From Bacillota bacterium (GTDB lineage: Bacteria > Bacillota > Bacilli > Paenibacillales > UBA4045), in contig JAEZQY010000009.1 of the NCBI GenBank assembly GCA_023441055.1, positions 1 through 64,000 of the forward strand: 64,000 nt of DNA. Reading direction: 5' to 3'. Each line of letters starts with the position of its first letter. Position 1 is the stretch's first letter. The translations under genes were made by a program, and so were the position numbers. Shown here piece by piece: positions 1 through 6,908 of the stretch. Under the pieces are notes generated by a model. The model saw nothing but the letters and a program-made list of their open reading frames with translations, ran no database searches and had not been told where the DNA came from.

Positions 1-230
1 GGATGGACGTACCGCTGGTGTACCAGTTGTTCCGCCAGGAGCATCGCTGGGTAGCTATGTACGGACGGGATAAACGCTGAAAGCATCTAAGCGTGAAGCC
101 CCCCTCAAGATGAGATTTCCCATCGCGCAAGCGAGTAAGACCCCTTGTAGGTGACGAGGTGGATAGGTTCGAGGTGGAAGCACAGTAATGTGTGGAGCTG
201 ACGAATACTAATCGGTCGAGGGCTTATCCT
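1..230 (+). rRNA. 23S ribosomal RNA, 3' end (partial)
   Basis: The window opens inside a 23S rRNA gene. The conserved 3' domain is recognisable, including the segment ending GAATACTAATCGGTCGAGG and the terminal GGCTTATCC that pairs with the 5' end of mature 23S. The exact 3' end near 230 is estimated. No 5S rRNA sequence follows; the next gene is tRNA-Ser about 110 nt downstream. The 5S may lie elsewhere in this operon, for example between 16S and 23S, or be absent from it. Confidence 0.95.
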
Positions 231-341
231 CAAACTTTTCGTCGCTGGACGCTTCAAAAGTGTCAGGCGATAAAGTACTTCGAAAGCATATGCTTCACAC
301 GCGAATCGTTATCGCATCTAGTTTTGAAGGAATAATTACCT

Positions 342-432
342 GGAGAGATACCCAAGTGGCTATAAGGGGCTCCTCTGCTAAGGGAGTAGGCGTGTCATGC
401 GTGCGAGGGTTCGAATCCCTCTCTCTCCGCCA
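342..432 (+). tRNA. tRNA-Ser (anticodon GCT)
   Basis: A class II tRNA with a long variable arm. The acceptor stem GGAGAGA pairs with TCTCTCC, the discriminator is G and CCA is encoded. The anticodon loop contains GCT, which reads AGC/AGU. It is the first tRNA of the post-rRNA array and is probably co-transcribed from the rRNA promoter. Confidence 0.95.
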
Positions 433-447
433 CTCACTTTCATATTT

Positions 448-524
448 GGCGGTGTAGCTCAGCTGGCTAGAGCGTACGGTTCATACCCGTGAGGTCGGGG
501 GTTCGATCCCCTCCGCCGCTACCA
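448..524 (+). tRNA. tRNA-Met, elongator (anticodon CAT)
   Basis: The acceptor GGCGGTG pairs with CGCCGCT (two wobble pairs), with discriminator A and encoded CCA. The anticodon is CAT. The body resembles the Bacillus elongator tRNA-Met and lacks initiator hallmarks such as the mismatch at the top of the acceptor stem, so it is called elongator. Confidence 0.93.
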
Positions 525-544
525 AATTTCCTTCTAAAACCCAT

Positions 545-617
545 GGAGGCTTAGCTCAGCTGGGAGAGCATCTGCCTTACAAGCAGAGGGTCGGGGGTTC
601 GATCCCCTCAGCCTCCA
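545..617 (+). tRNA. tRNA-Val (anticodon TAC)
   Basis: A cloverleaf with acceptor GGAGGCT/AGCCTCC and discriminator A. The anticodon TAC reads GUN/GUA. The 3' CCA is not encoded (the sequence continues TAC), so the CCA-adding enzyme is needed. Confidence 0.95.
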
Positions 618-632
618 TACTCTAAAAAATGA

Positions 633-708
<76 letters not shown>

Positions 709-730
709 GTAGCAAGTATTCACTTATCCA

Positions 731-807
731 GGAGCTGTGGTGTAGAGGCCTAACATGCCTGCCTGTCACGCAGGAGACCGCGGGTTCGAATCCCGTCAGC
801 TCCGCCA
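731..807 (+). tRNA. tRNA-Asp (anticodon GTC)
   Basis: The acceptor GGAGCTG pairs with CAGCTCC, with discriminator G (an aspartate identity element) and encoded CCA. The anticodon is GTC. Confidence 0.95.
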
Positions 808-885
808 TTTTAACCTAACTCACCGACATTGAAGGATTATGACAACCAAGCCGCTTTAATTGCTAATGGTTGCATTAGGAATTAT

Positions 886-961
<76 letters not shown>

Positions 962-1018
962 TTGATTTTAGTAACATGATGTATTAGCATCAGATAAGAA
1001 GCACTTTGAATTCATTAT

Positions 1019-1091
1019 GCCGCTGTAGCTCAACTGGTAGAGCAACTGACTTGTAATCAGAACGGTGGGGGTTCAAGTCCTCTCGGCGGCA
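1019..1091 (+). tRNA. tRNA-Thr (anticodon TGT)
   Basis: The acceptor GCCGCTG pairs with CGGCGGC (one wobble) and the discriminator is A. The anticodon TGT reads ACA. CCA is not encoded. The first pair of the anticodon stem is an A-A mismatch. A long perfect palindrome starts 7 nt after the tRNA. Confidence 0.93.
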
Positions 1092-1097
1092 TCCCAA

Positions 1098-1139
1098 ACA
1101 ATGTTGCTTGACGCTCATTTGAGCGTCAAGCAACATTGT
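1098..1139 (+). repeat. 42-nt perfect palindrome between tRNA-Thr and tRNA-Tyr
   Basis: Two 20-nt arms (1098-1117 and 1120-1139) are perfect reverse complements around a 2-nt TT centre. In RNA this would give a very stable hairpin inside the tRNA precursor. No T-run follows, so it does not look like an intrinsic terminator; an RNase III processing site is one possibility (inference). Confidence 0.9.
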
Positions 1140-1167
1140 ACATCGGAAGCATGTACATCGGAAGCAT
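1138..1167 (+). repeat. 15-nt direct tandem repeat (two copies)
   Basis: GTACATCGGAAGCAT occurs twice back to back at 1138-1152 and 1153-1167, immediately after and slightly overlapping the palindrome. The identical copies suggest a recent slippage duplication. Confidence 0.9.
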
Positions 1168-1184
1168 GCATTGTTTTATTTCAT

Positions 1185-1270
1185 GGAGGGCTAGCGAAGT
1201 GGCCAAACGCAGCAGACTGTAAATCTGTTCTCTTACGAGTTCGGTGGTTCGAATCCATCGCCCTCCACCA
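1185..1270 (+). tRNA. tRNA-Tyr (anticodon GTA)
   Basis: A class II tRNA with a long variable arm. The acceptor GGAGGGC pairs with GCCCTCC, with discriminator A and encoded CCA. The anticodon is GTA. Confidence 0.95.
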
Positions 1271-1290
1271 TGACTACTTGCTCACAGCAA

Positions 1291-1366
1291 GAGCCATTAG
1301 CTCAGTCGGTAGAGCACCTGACTTTTAATCAGGGTGTCGAAGGTTCGAGTCCTTCATGGCTCACCA
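1291..1366 (+). tRNA. tRNA-Lys (anticodon TTT)
   Basis: The acceptor GAGCCAT pairs with ATGGCTC, with discriminator A and encoded CCA. The anticodon loop is CTTTTAA with TTT. Confidence 0.95.
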
Positions 1367-1380
1367 CTTTTTTATCCCAT

Positions 1381-1465
1381 GCGCGTGTGGCGGAATTGGC
1401 AGACGCACCAGACTTAGGATCTGGCGTTTCACGACGTGGGGGTTCAAGTCCCTCCACGCGCACCA
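1381..1465 (+). tRNA. tRNA-Leu (anticodon TAG)
   Basis: A class II tRNA with a long variable arm. The acceptor GCGCGTG pairs with CACGCGC, with discriminator A and encoded CCA. The anticodon TAG reads CUA/CUN. It is the last tRNA of the array, with a terminator 13 nt downstream. Confidence 0.95.
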
Positions 1466-1478
1466 TAATTAAAACTTA

Positions 1479-1513
1479 AACCATCAAGGTCAACAAGCCT
1501 TTGATGGTTTTTT
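1479..1513 (+). terminator. Intrinsic terminator of the rRNA-tRNA operon
   Basis: An inverted repeat CCATCAAGG / CC(T)TTGATGG with a short loop is followed by TTTTTTG. It lies directly behind tRNA-Leu and ends the array. Confidence 0.85.
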
Positions 1514-1636
1514 GTATACGAATGGTTCCCATTAAGATACGGGCAGGGTCTGGGATTCGTTTTTTCGTTCAAAAGAAGCGTTTCGCAATGTTCGTTTATA
1601 CAAATTCTACACGAACATCCTAACTGAGATGAAATG

Positions 1637-1665
1637 TTTACATAGTTTTAATCTTTCAATAATAC
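1637..1665 (+). promoter_or_regulatory. Predicted sigma-A promoter of the response regulator gene
   Basis: TTTACA (-35), a 17-nt spacer and TAATAC (-10) lie about 60 nt ahead of the response regulator start, in an AT-rich spacer behind the tRNA terminator. Confidence 0.6.
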
Positions 1666-1727
1666 GGGGTTAATACCTGTGCCGCATGATTAGCTTATAT
1701 GCTAAGAGGATGCGGAGGTTGGAGAGG

Positions 1728-2444
1728 ATGAGCAAGCGAATTCTGGTTGTGGATGACGATCCGGCGATCTCAAAGCTGATTACGTTTAATCTGAAGCTGG
1801 CTGGATTTGAAGTATTCTGTGTGTACGATGGGCTGTCGGTGTTCGAGGCCATTAAGCAATTCAAGCCTTCATTAATCATCCTAGATATTATGCTGCCAGA
1901 GATGAATGGGATTCAGGTGTGCCAGAAGCTCCGGGACCAGAATAATCAAATTCCAATTATTATGCTGACTGCGCTTGCGGATACGTCAGATAAGATCGGG
2001 GGCCTGGACAATGGCGCGGATGATTATATGACGAAGCCATTCAGTCCACAAGAGTTGATCTCTAGGATGAATAGCTTAATGCGCAGGGTGAGGATCTCGA
2101 CGGTCACGGATGTGGCGCAGACAATTGAGATTGGCTCGATCCGGATTGTTCCTGATCAGCGTGAGGTAACCCTTAACAATTTACCAGTAGAATTGACTCC
2201 GAAAGAGTTTGAATTATTGTTGTTTCTGTGTAAACATAAGGGGAGAGTGCTAAGTCGTCAGCAGTTATTGCATGGGGTATGGGAATATCATTTCCTGGAG
2301 GATACACGGATTGTGGATGTGCATATTAGTCATCTCAGAGAGAAGCTGGAGCAGAATTCCCGCGATCCCGAATACATCATTACGATTCGGAATGTAGGCT
2401 ATAAGTTGAGGGACTATACACCTCCCGTATCGTCGATCTCCTAA
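1728..2444 (+). CDS. OmpR/PhoB-family response regulator (orphan)
   Basis: A transcription factor of a two-component system, 238 residues. The N-terminal receiver domain (about 4-120) has the acidic cluster D9-D11, the phosphoacceptor D53 (ILDIMLPEMNG), T81 and K103 (MTKPF). The C-terminal winged-helix DNA-binding domain (about 140-230) has the PhoB-type VELTPKEFELL and the VDVHISHLREKL recognition region. The start at 1728 is chosen because GGAGG lies 9 nt upstream and MSKRILVVDDD is the family's usual start; in-frame upstream ATGs give an unconserved extension. No histidine kinase gene is adjacent, so its partner must be elsewhere. The signal it answers to cannot be told from sequence. Confidence 0.9.
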   Translation: MSKRILVVDDDPAISKLITFNLKLAGFEVFCVYDGLSVFEAIKQFKPSLIILDIMLPEMNGIQVCQKLRDQNNQIPIIMLTALADTSDKIGGLDNGADDYMTKPFSPQELISRMNSLMRRVRISTVTDVAQTIEIGSIRIVPDQREVTLNNLPVELTPKEFELLLFLCKHKGRVLSRQQLLHGVWEYHFLEDTRIVDVHISHLREKLEQNSRDPEYIITIRNVGYKLRDYTPPVSSIS

Positions 2445-2491
2445 TCCATCAGACATCAGGCGCTGGCCGTACACAGGAAGGATCGAAGGCA

Positions 2492-2986
2492 ATGAATCTC
2501 TTTAGGAAGCATGATCGCAGGCTGTTCCAGCTCTTGAACGGCAAGCTGCGCTCTCCTTATTTGGATCGCTGGATGCGGGCGCTGACTCATCTGGGAGGAG
2601 CAACTTGTTCGATCGCACTCATGCTGCTCCTCCCCTTAATCACAGAGATGACTTGGCGCGGAATTATCGCGTTATCGTTCAGTCACAGTGTGGCTGCTAT
2701 TATGAAGAATGGATTCAAGCGGGTTCGCCCTTATCTGCGTGAATCGTCCGTAATCTTCCTGGGCAAGCCACTCAAGGACTTCTCATTCCCCTCTGGTCAT
2801 ACAACAGCAGCCTTCACTTGCGCAATAGCGCTCTCCTTGACGTGGTCAGGGTTAGCGATGTTTGTCGTTCCGCTAGCTTTTGTAGTCGGATGGTCCCGCA
2901 TCTATCTGGGATTTCACTATCCGGCTGATGTAGCGGCGGGTGCCATCATCGGTTCCCTCACCACATGGGTGATTTACTGGTTCTAG
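2492..2986 (+). CDS. PAP2-family membrane phosphatase
   Basis: A type 2 phosphatidic acid phosphatase-like membrane enzyme, 164 residues. It may dephosphorylate undecaprenyl pyrophosphate or other lipid phosphates (family knowledge; substrate not decided by sequence). All three active-site motifs are present: K72-x6-R79P80, P100SGH103, and S135R-x5-H142-x3-D146. Hydrophobic segments lie around 38-70 and 105-160. A purine-rich stretch precedes ATG 2492. It is convergent with spoVAE: its stop codon shares the tetranucleotide CTAG with the spoVAE stop, so there is no room for a terminator between them. Confidence 0.88.
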   Translation: MNLFRKHDRRLFQLLNGKLRSPYLDRWMRALTHLGGATCSIALMLLLPLITEMTWRGIIALSFSHSVAAIMKNGFKRVRPYLRESSVIFLGKPLKDFSFPSGHTTAAFTCAIALSLTWSGLAMFVVPLAFVVGWSRIYLGFHYPADVAAGAIIGSLTTWVIYWF

Positions 2987-3339
2987 CCCTTAGGCTTGAA
3001 GACGACTGCCGCGAGGAAGGAGAAGATGATGGCCGCAGAGATGCCGGCACTGGTCACCTCGAAGATGCCGGTGATGATCCCGATCCATCCCTGTGTCTTC
3101 AATTCTGCCAGCGCGCCGTGCACCAGCGCATTCCCGAAGCTGGTAATCGGTACGGTCGCGCCAGCGCCGGCAAACTCGATGAAGGGGTCATACCACCCTA
3201 GTCCATCTACGATGGCTCCGAGCACAACCAGTGTGGTCATGGTGTACGGCGGGGTAAGCTTGCCTACATCGAACATTAACTGCCCGAGCGTACAGATTGC
3301 CCCGCCTACTAGGAATGCCCATAGAAAGTCCCATCCCAT
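2983..3339 (-). CDS. spoVAE: Stage V sporulation protein AE (SpoVAE/AEb)
   Basis: A small integral membrane protein of the SpoVA channel, which moves Ca-dipicolinic acid into the developing spore and releases it at germination (family knowledge). It has 118 residues and hydrophobic segments about 7-30, 36-55 and 90-115, with glycine-rich stretches such as GGAICTLGQL and LGAIVDGLGWYDP. It is paralogous to SpoVAC at 4362. The ribosome-binding site GAGGTG lies inside the 3' end of spoVAD, so the two genes are probably translationally linked. It is the last gene of the operon and overlaps the stop codon of the convergent PAP2 gene. Confidence 0.92.
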   Translation of the reverse strand: MGWDFLWAFLVGGAICTLGQLMFDVGKLTPPYTMTTLVVLGAIVDGLGWYDPFIEFAGAGATVPITSFGNALVHGALAELKTQGWIGIITGIFEVTSAGISAAIIFSFLAAVVFKPKG

Positions 3340-3343
3340 AGCG

Positions 3344-4357
3344 TTATAACACCTCGCTTTCTATCGCTACCGCGTGGGCTATGCAGGGGATCGATTCCCC
3401 TTGCTGGAACGAGATGGTAGACAACAACGCGCCGGTGGCCACGACCAGAATGCGCTTCAAATCCCCGCGCTTCAAGCGATTAAGCAGATGCCCATAGGTA
3501 ACCACTGCGGAGCACGCGCAGCCGCTGCCGCCTGATTGTACCTGTTGGGTATTGTAGTCATAGATCAACATGCCGCAGTCCTGATAGGTCGTCTGCTGGA
3601 TCGGAATATTGTTCTGCTTCAATAATGTGCTGGCGATTTCGTATCCGACCTTCGACAGATCTCCGGTGACGATCAGATCATAGTAGCCAGGCGAACGCTT
3701 CAAGTCCTCGAAGTGAGCGGTCAACGTATCTACCGCAGCCGGCGCCATGGCAGCCCCCATATTGAATGGATCCTTAATGCCCATGTCGATAATCTTACCG
3801 ATTGTGGCCGCAGTGACGCGAGGGCCGCTTCCCGAAGCGCCCACTAGTCCAGCGCCAGCGCCTGTCACGGTATATTGCGCGGTGGGCGGCTTCTGTGAGC
3901 CATATTCGGTCGGATAGCGAAACTGCTTCTCCGCGGTTGCATTATGGCTGGAGGTAGCTGCTATCACATGCTTGGCACCTCCGGAATTGACTAGCATCGC
4001 TGCTGTGGCTAAGCTGAGCATGGAGGTGGAGCAGGCGCCGAATACGCCGAGGAACGGAAGACCCAGCGTGCGAGCGGCGAATGTACTTGAGATGATCTGA
4101 TTCATCAGATCACCGCCGACCATAAACTGCACATCCTCCTTCTGCAGCGCCGCCTTCTGCATGGCGAGCTGTGCCGCATGCTCGAATAAGGCTCGCTCAG
4201 ACTTCTCCCAGCTGTCTTGACCAATCGTTAGATCATCATGAATGTGATCGAAATCCGCCGCGAGCGGGCCTTGTCCCTCGAACGGTCCGACTACAGCCGC
4301 AGACGATAGGATGACGGGTTTATTTTCGAATATCCAGCTCTGTTGCCCCTTCAGCAT
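3344..4357 (-). CDS. spoVAD: Stage V sporulation protein AD (SpoVAD)
   Basis: A soluble, membrane-associated SpoVA subunit, 337 residues. SpoVAD has a thiolase/ketoacyl-synthase-like fold and binds dipicolinic acid (known for the family). The nucleophile-elbow-like segment GACSTSM and the repeated glycine-rich turns fit this fold, and SGGSGCACSA near the C-terminus is typical of SpoVAD. ATG at 4357 is preceded by GGGAG at good spacing, and only 4 nt separate it from the spoVAC stop. Expression in the forespore is expected but was not proven from the promoter. Confidence 0.95.
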   Translation of the reverse strand: MLKGQQSWIFENKPVILSSAAVVGPFEGQGPLAADFDHIHDDLTIGQDSWEKSERALFEHAAQLAMQKAALQKEDVQFMVGGDLMNQIISSTFAARTLGLPFLGVFGACSTSMLSLATAAMLVNSGGAKHVIAATSSHNATAEKQFRYPTEYGSQKPPTAQYTVTGAGAGLVGASGSGPRVTAATIGKIIDMGIKDPFNMGAAMAPAAVDTLTAHFEDLKRSPGYYDLIVTGDLSKVGYEIASTLLKQNNIPIQQTTYQDCGMLIYDYNTQQVQSGGSGCACSAVVTYGHLLNRLKRGDLKRILVVATGALLSTISFQQGESIPCIAHAVAIESEVL

Positions 4358-4361
4358 ACGC

Positions 4362-4847
4362 TCAGCTCCCGCCTCTCGTGGCTAATTCAGGATGGAAGAT
4401 CATGTAGACGATCGCGACGAGGAAGGCGGAGACGACGCCGAATACGATAACCGGCCCCGCCAGCTTGAACATCTTGGCTCCGACACCTAGTACGAAGCCT
4501 TCCTTCCGATGCTCGATGGCCGCTGACGCCATAGAATTAGCGAAGCCCGTTACCGGGACGGCGGTACCTGCGCCTGCCCACTGCGCGATCTTGTCATACC
4601 AGCCGAAGCCGGTCAGCAAGACAGACAGCAGGATCATGACCGCAACGGTTGGGTTTCCGGCAGACTTCTTATCGAAGCCGAACCATTCAATGAATCCCAC
4701 TTGTACACATTGGCCAATTAAGCAGATGAATCCGCCGATCAGGAAGGCCTTCAAGCAATTCATCAGGATCGGCCGCTTGGGCTCATGCTCCTTAGCAAGT
4801 TGTTTGTATTGTTCGGGTGTAAGCTGCTTCTTCTTAGATTTCGTCAT
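4362..4847 (-). CDS. spoVAC: Stage V sporulation protein AC (SpoVAC)
   Basis: A membrane subunit of the SpoVA dipicolinate channel, 161 residues. SpoVAC of B. subtilis acts as a mechanosensitive channel component (family knowledge). A lysine-rich cytosolic N-terminus is followed by KRPILMNCLKAFLIGG and hydrophobic segments around 33-55, 68-90 and 125-150. ATG 4847 is chosen because GGAGG lies 5 nt upstream and the protein then has the usual length; an upstream in-frame start would overlap the previous gene by far more. The start overlaps the 3' end of the DUF421 gene by 14 nt, suggesting translational coupling. Confidence 0.93.
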   Translation of the reverse strand: MTKSKKKQLTPEQYKQLAKEHEPKRPILMNCLKAFLIGGFICLIGQCVQVGFIEWFGFDKKSAGNPTVAVMILLSVLLTGFGWYDKIAQWAGAGTAVPVTGFANSMASAAIEHRKEGFVLGVGAKMFKLAGPVIVFGVVSAFLVAIVYMIFHPELATRGGS

Positions 4848-5550
4848 TAGGGCCTCCAGTTCTGCGCGCGGGATTGTCGAATTGATCGAGGTGGAGCTGT
4901 CCATTCTCATCAGCCTGGGCTAGGAAGACCTGCTCGAGCTTCACACCGTGCTTGCTTAGCTCCTGCTCCAACCACTCCTTGTTCCTGCCCATCTGGGTCA
5001 GCGGGTTCTTCATTAAGTTGCCGTCCATGATGACGGTGTAAGGTGGCTTCTCGGGAGGCGGATGCAGATTCAGCATGCTCGGGGTCAAGGGCTGTAGCTC
5101 CTTCTTCAATTGTGTGCTCAGCTTGCCATCGGATTCGAGAACAGCGAATTCAACATCGCCCACCGCGAATATGCCTTGGCCGCGAAGTTGCTGCAGCAGA
5201 TCGTCGGCATTGTACTTGGCCTTTCTCAGGTTGTCCTCCAGAATCTGGCCACGCCGGATGACGACCTTGGATTTACCTTCGACGAAGTCCCGCACGCCCT
5301 TGCTCTTCATGGTCCAATATTCCAGCAGATAAGAGATGGTCACCCAGACACCCAGCGAGATAATACCGAGCCACCAGTGGGAATCAAGATCGAGTGATAT
5401 GTAGGCGGCGATACTCCCGACCGTAATGCCGGTAATATATTCGAATAATGAAATTTGCGAAACTTGTTTCTTGCCCAGCAGCTTGGTAGCGAAAAATAAA
5501 ACCACTACCGCAACTAATGTGCGAATCGAGATTTCGATCCATGCGGGCAT
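4834..5550 (-). CDS. DUF421-family membrane protein, first gene of the spoVA operon
   Basis: A YetF/YrbG-like DUF421 protein of 238 residues. Three hydrophobic segments in the first 80 residues (about 8-25, 35-53, 60-78) are followed by a cytosolic alpha/beta domain (about 85-215) with the family signature VIMDGNLMKNPL. DUF421 genes are known neighbours of spoVA genes, and a DUF421-containing protein (2Duf) encoded with the mobile spoVA2mob operon of Bacillus affects spore heat resistance; a spore-membrane role here is inference. AAGGGAGGG precedes ATG 5550. The 3' end overlaps spoVAC by 14 nt. No spoVAA, AB, AF or DUF1657 gene is present in this locus. Confidence 0.9.
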   Translation of the reverse strand: MPAWIEISIRTLVAVVVLFFATKLLGKKQVSQISLFEYITGITVGSIAAYISLDLDSHWWLGIISLGVWVTISYLLEYWTMKSKGVRDFVEGKSKVVIRRGQILEDNLRKAKYNADDLLQQLRGQGIFAVGDVEFAVLESDGKLSTQLKKELQPLTPSMLNLHPPPEKPPYTVIMDGNLMKNPLTQMGRNKEWLEQELSKHGVKLEQVFLAQADENGQLHLDQFDNPARRTGGPNDEI

Positions 5551-5595
5551 ATCGCCGTCCCTCCCTTAAGTGTGTTGCTGCGCAAGCTAGTTACA

Positions 5596-5624
5596 AGATA
5601 CCCTCATGTGGAATTTGTTATTCA
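5596..5624 (-). promoter_or_regulatory. Weak sigma-G-like promoter candidate for the spoVA operon
   Basis: On the minus strand, TGAATA is followed after 17 nt by GTATCT, about 46 nt upstream of the DUF421 start. Only the -35 resembles the sigma-G consensus; the -10 is poor. It is listed because forespore expression is expected for spoVA genes. Confidence 0.25.
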
Positions 5625-5717
5625 TGATAGGCAGCGGCTTCGTAAGAGCGGGGCATACCCATAATCGGTTAGAGTATGATAAAATGTGGACATGCAGAAG
5701 CAAGCGGGGGGACAATC

Positions 5718-6818
5718 ATGAAAGAGGAACGATTGAAGGAGCAGTTGCAGCAAATTCTGCAAGCCGAAGTCCGTAGAGAAACCCGAACAGTTAAGGAATG
5801 GAAAGCGATGGGAGGTAGCAGAACGTCCGGTGACTGGTACACAAGTGTGAAGATCGATGATACCTTGTATGTGCCGACTTCGCTGGAGGGTTCTTCTATC
5901 TCGCTGCTGGCTATAACGGCGGGCGGATGGTCGCAGCGGGAACGCGATCTGGTGGAATTCATCGTGGATAACAGCTATAACGTGGACAAGCGTCAGAGCT
6001 TGAAGAGCGAGCATGAGCGCTTCGTGGCCGCTGTGCGCGACTGGATTGAGGAACGAGCGGCGAGCGGTTCGCCGGATGATCAGGATCCGCCTGTGGAGGT
6101 CACCCGGCATTCCGCATTATTCGGGACGAAGGTGCCGTTCCTCGTATATGGCGAGTATACAAGCTCAAATCAGGAAGAATATAAGGATATGAAGAAGCTG
6201 CTGGAGACATTCTTCGATGGTGATATTCTACTGATTCCGTTAATGGACAAGGAATGGCTGGTGCTCGGCAGCGAGTCGCTTCTAACGGACGCGGATGAGG
6301 AGGAGGGCTCAGCGGAGAGTGCGGAGGAGCAACTGGCGTCCTTATGCCTGGGGCTGCAAGCCGTTATCTCGACGGAGGGAGCTGGCGACTGCCATGTATC
6401 GGCTTATTACCCGATCACCCCAGTGCAAACCTTGCCCTCGACTGTCATCAAGCTGCGTGAGGCGATCTCGATTGGCCGCTTGCAGCATGCGGGTCAATAT
6501 ATCCATCTGCCGTGGGAGCTGTATCTGGATCAATTGCTTAGCCCGCTCTCCCACTCGGATCGCTTGAAATTCATCGAGCAGGTGTTCAAGCGCAAGGATC
6601 CGCAATTAGATCGAGAGACGATCCAGACACTGGAGACGTTCTTCGAGCTGGATTGCAATGTGAGCGAGACAGCCAAGCATCTGTACATTCACCGCAATAC
6701 GCTGCTGTATCGCTTGGATAAGTTTAAGCAGGAGTCGGGCTTGGATGTGCGGACCTTCAATCAGGCCGTTCATGTGAAGCTGGCGTTACAATTGTACAAA
6801 GTAACGAAAAGACTATAA
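5718..6818 (+). CDS. PucR/CdaR-type helix-turn-helix regulator
   Basis: A transcription factor of 366 residues. The C-terminal PucR-type HTH (about 310-360) contains VSETAKHLYIHRNTLLYRLDKF, the hallmark of the CdaR/PucR family; the N-terminal two thirds has no motif I can name. Family members control purine catabolism, sugar-diacid use and other carbon pathways, so the target is not decided. ATG 5718 is preceded by GCGGGGGGA. A plausible -10 (TATGATAAAAT) lies about 45 nt upstream. It sits 90 nt ahead of the MsmX-like ATPase gene in the same direction, so it may control it (inference). Confidence 0.85.
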   Translation: MKEERLKEQLQQILQAEVRRETRTVKEWKAMGGSRTSGDWYTSVKIDDTLYVPTSLEGSSISLLAITAGGWSQRERDLVEFIVDNSYNVDKRQSLKSEHERFVAAVRDWIEERAASGSPDDQDPPVEVTRHSALFGTKVPFLVYGEYTSSNQEEYKDMKKLLETFFDGDILLIPLMDKEWLVLGSESLLTDADEEEGSAESAEEQLASLCLGLQAVISTEGAGDCHVSAYYPITPVQTLPSTVIKLREAISIGRLQHAGQYIHLPWELYLDQLLSPLSHSDRLKFIEQVFKRKDPQLDRETIQTLETFFELDCNVSETAKHLYIHRNTLLYRLDKFKQESGLDVRTFNQAVHVKLALQLYKVTKRL

Positions 6819-6908
6819 TTTTTTTGTGAATTATGTGCATGGTTATTCAATTCGGGCTGGAGTATGATGAAGATGTACTAAATTTGATCATGAGTAGGGG
6901 GATTTCAC

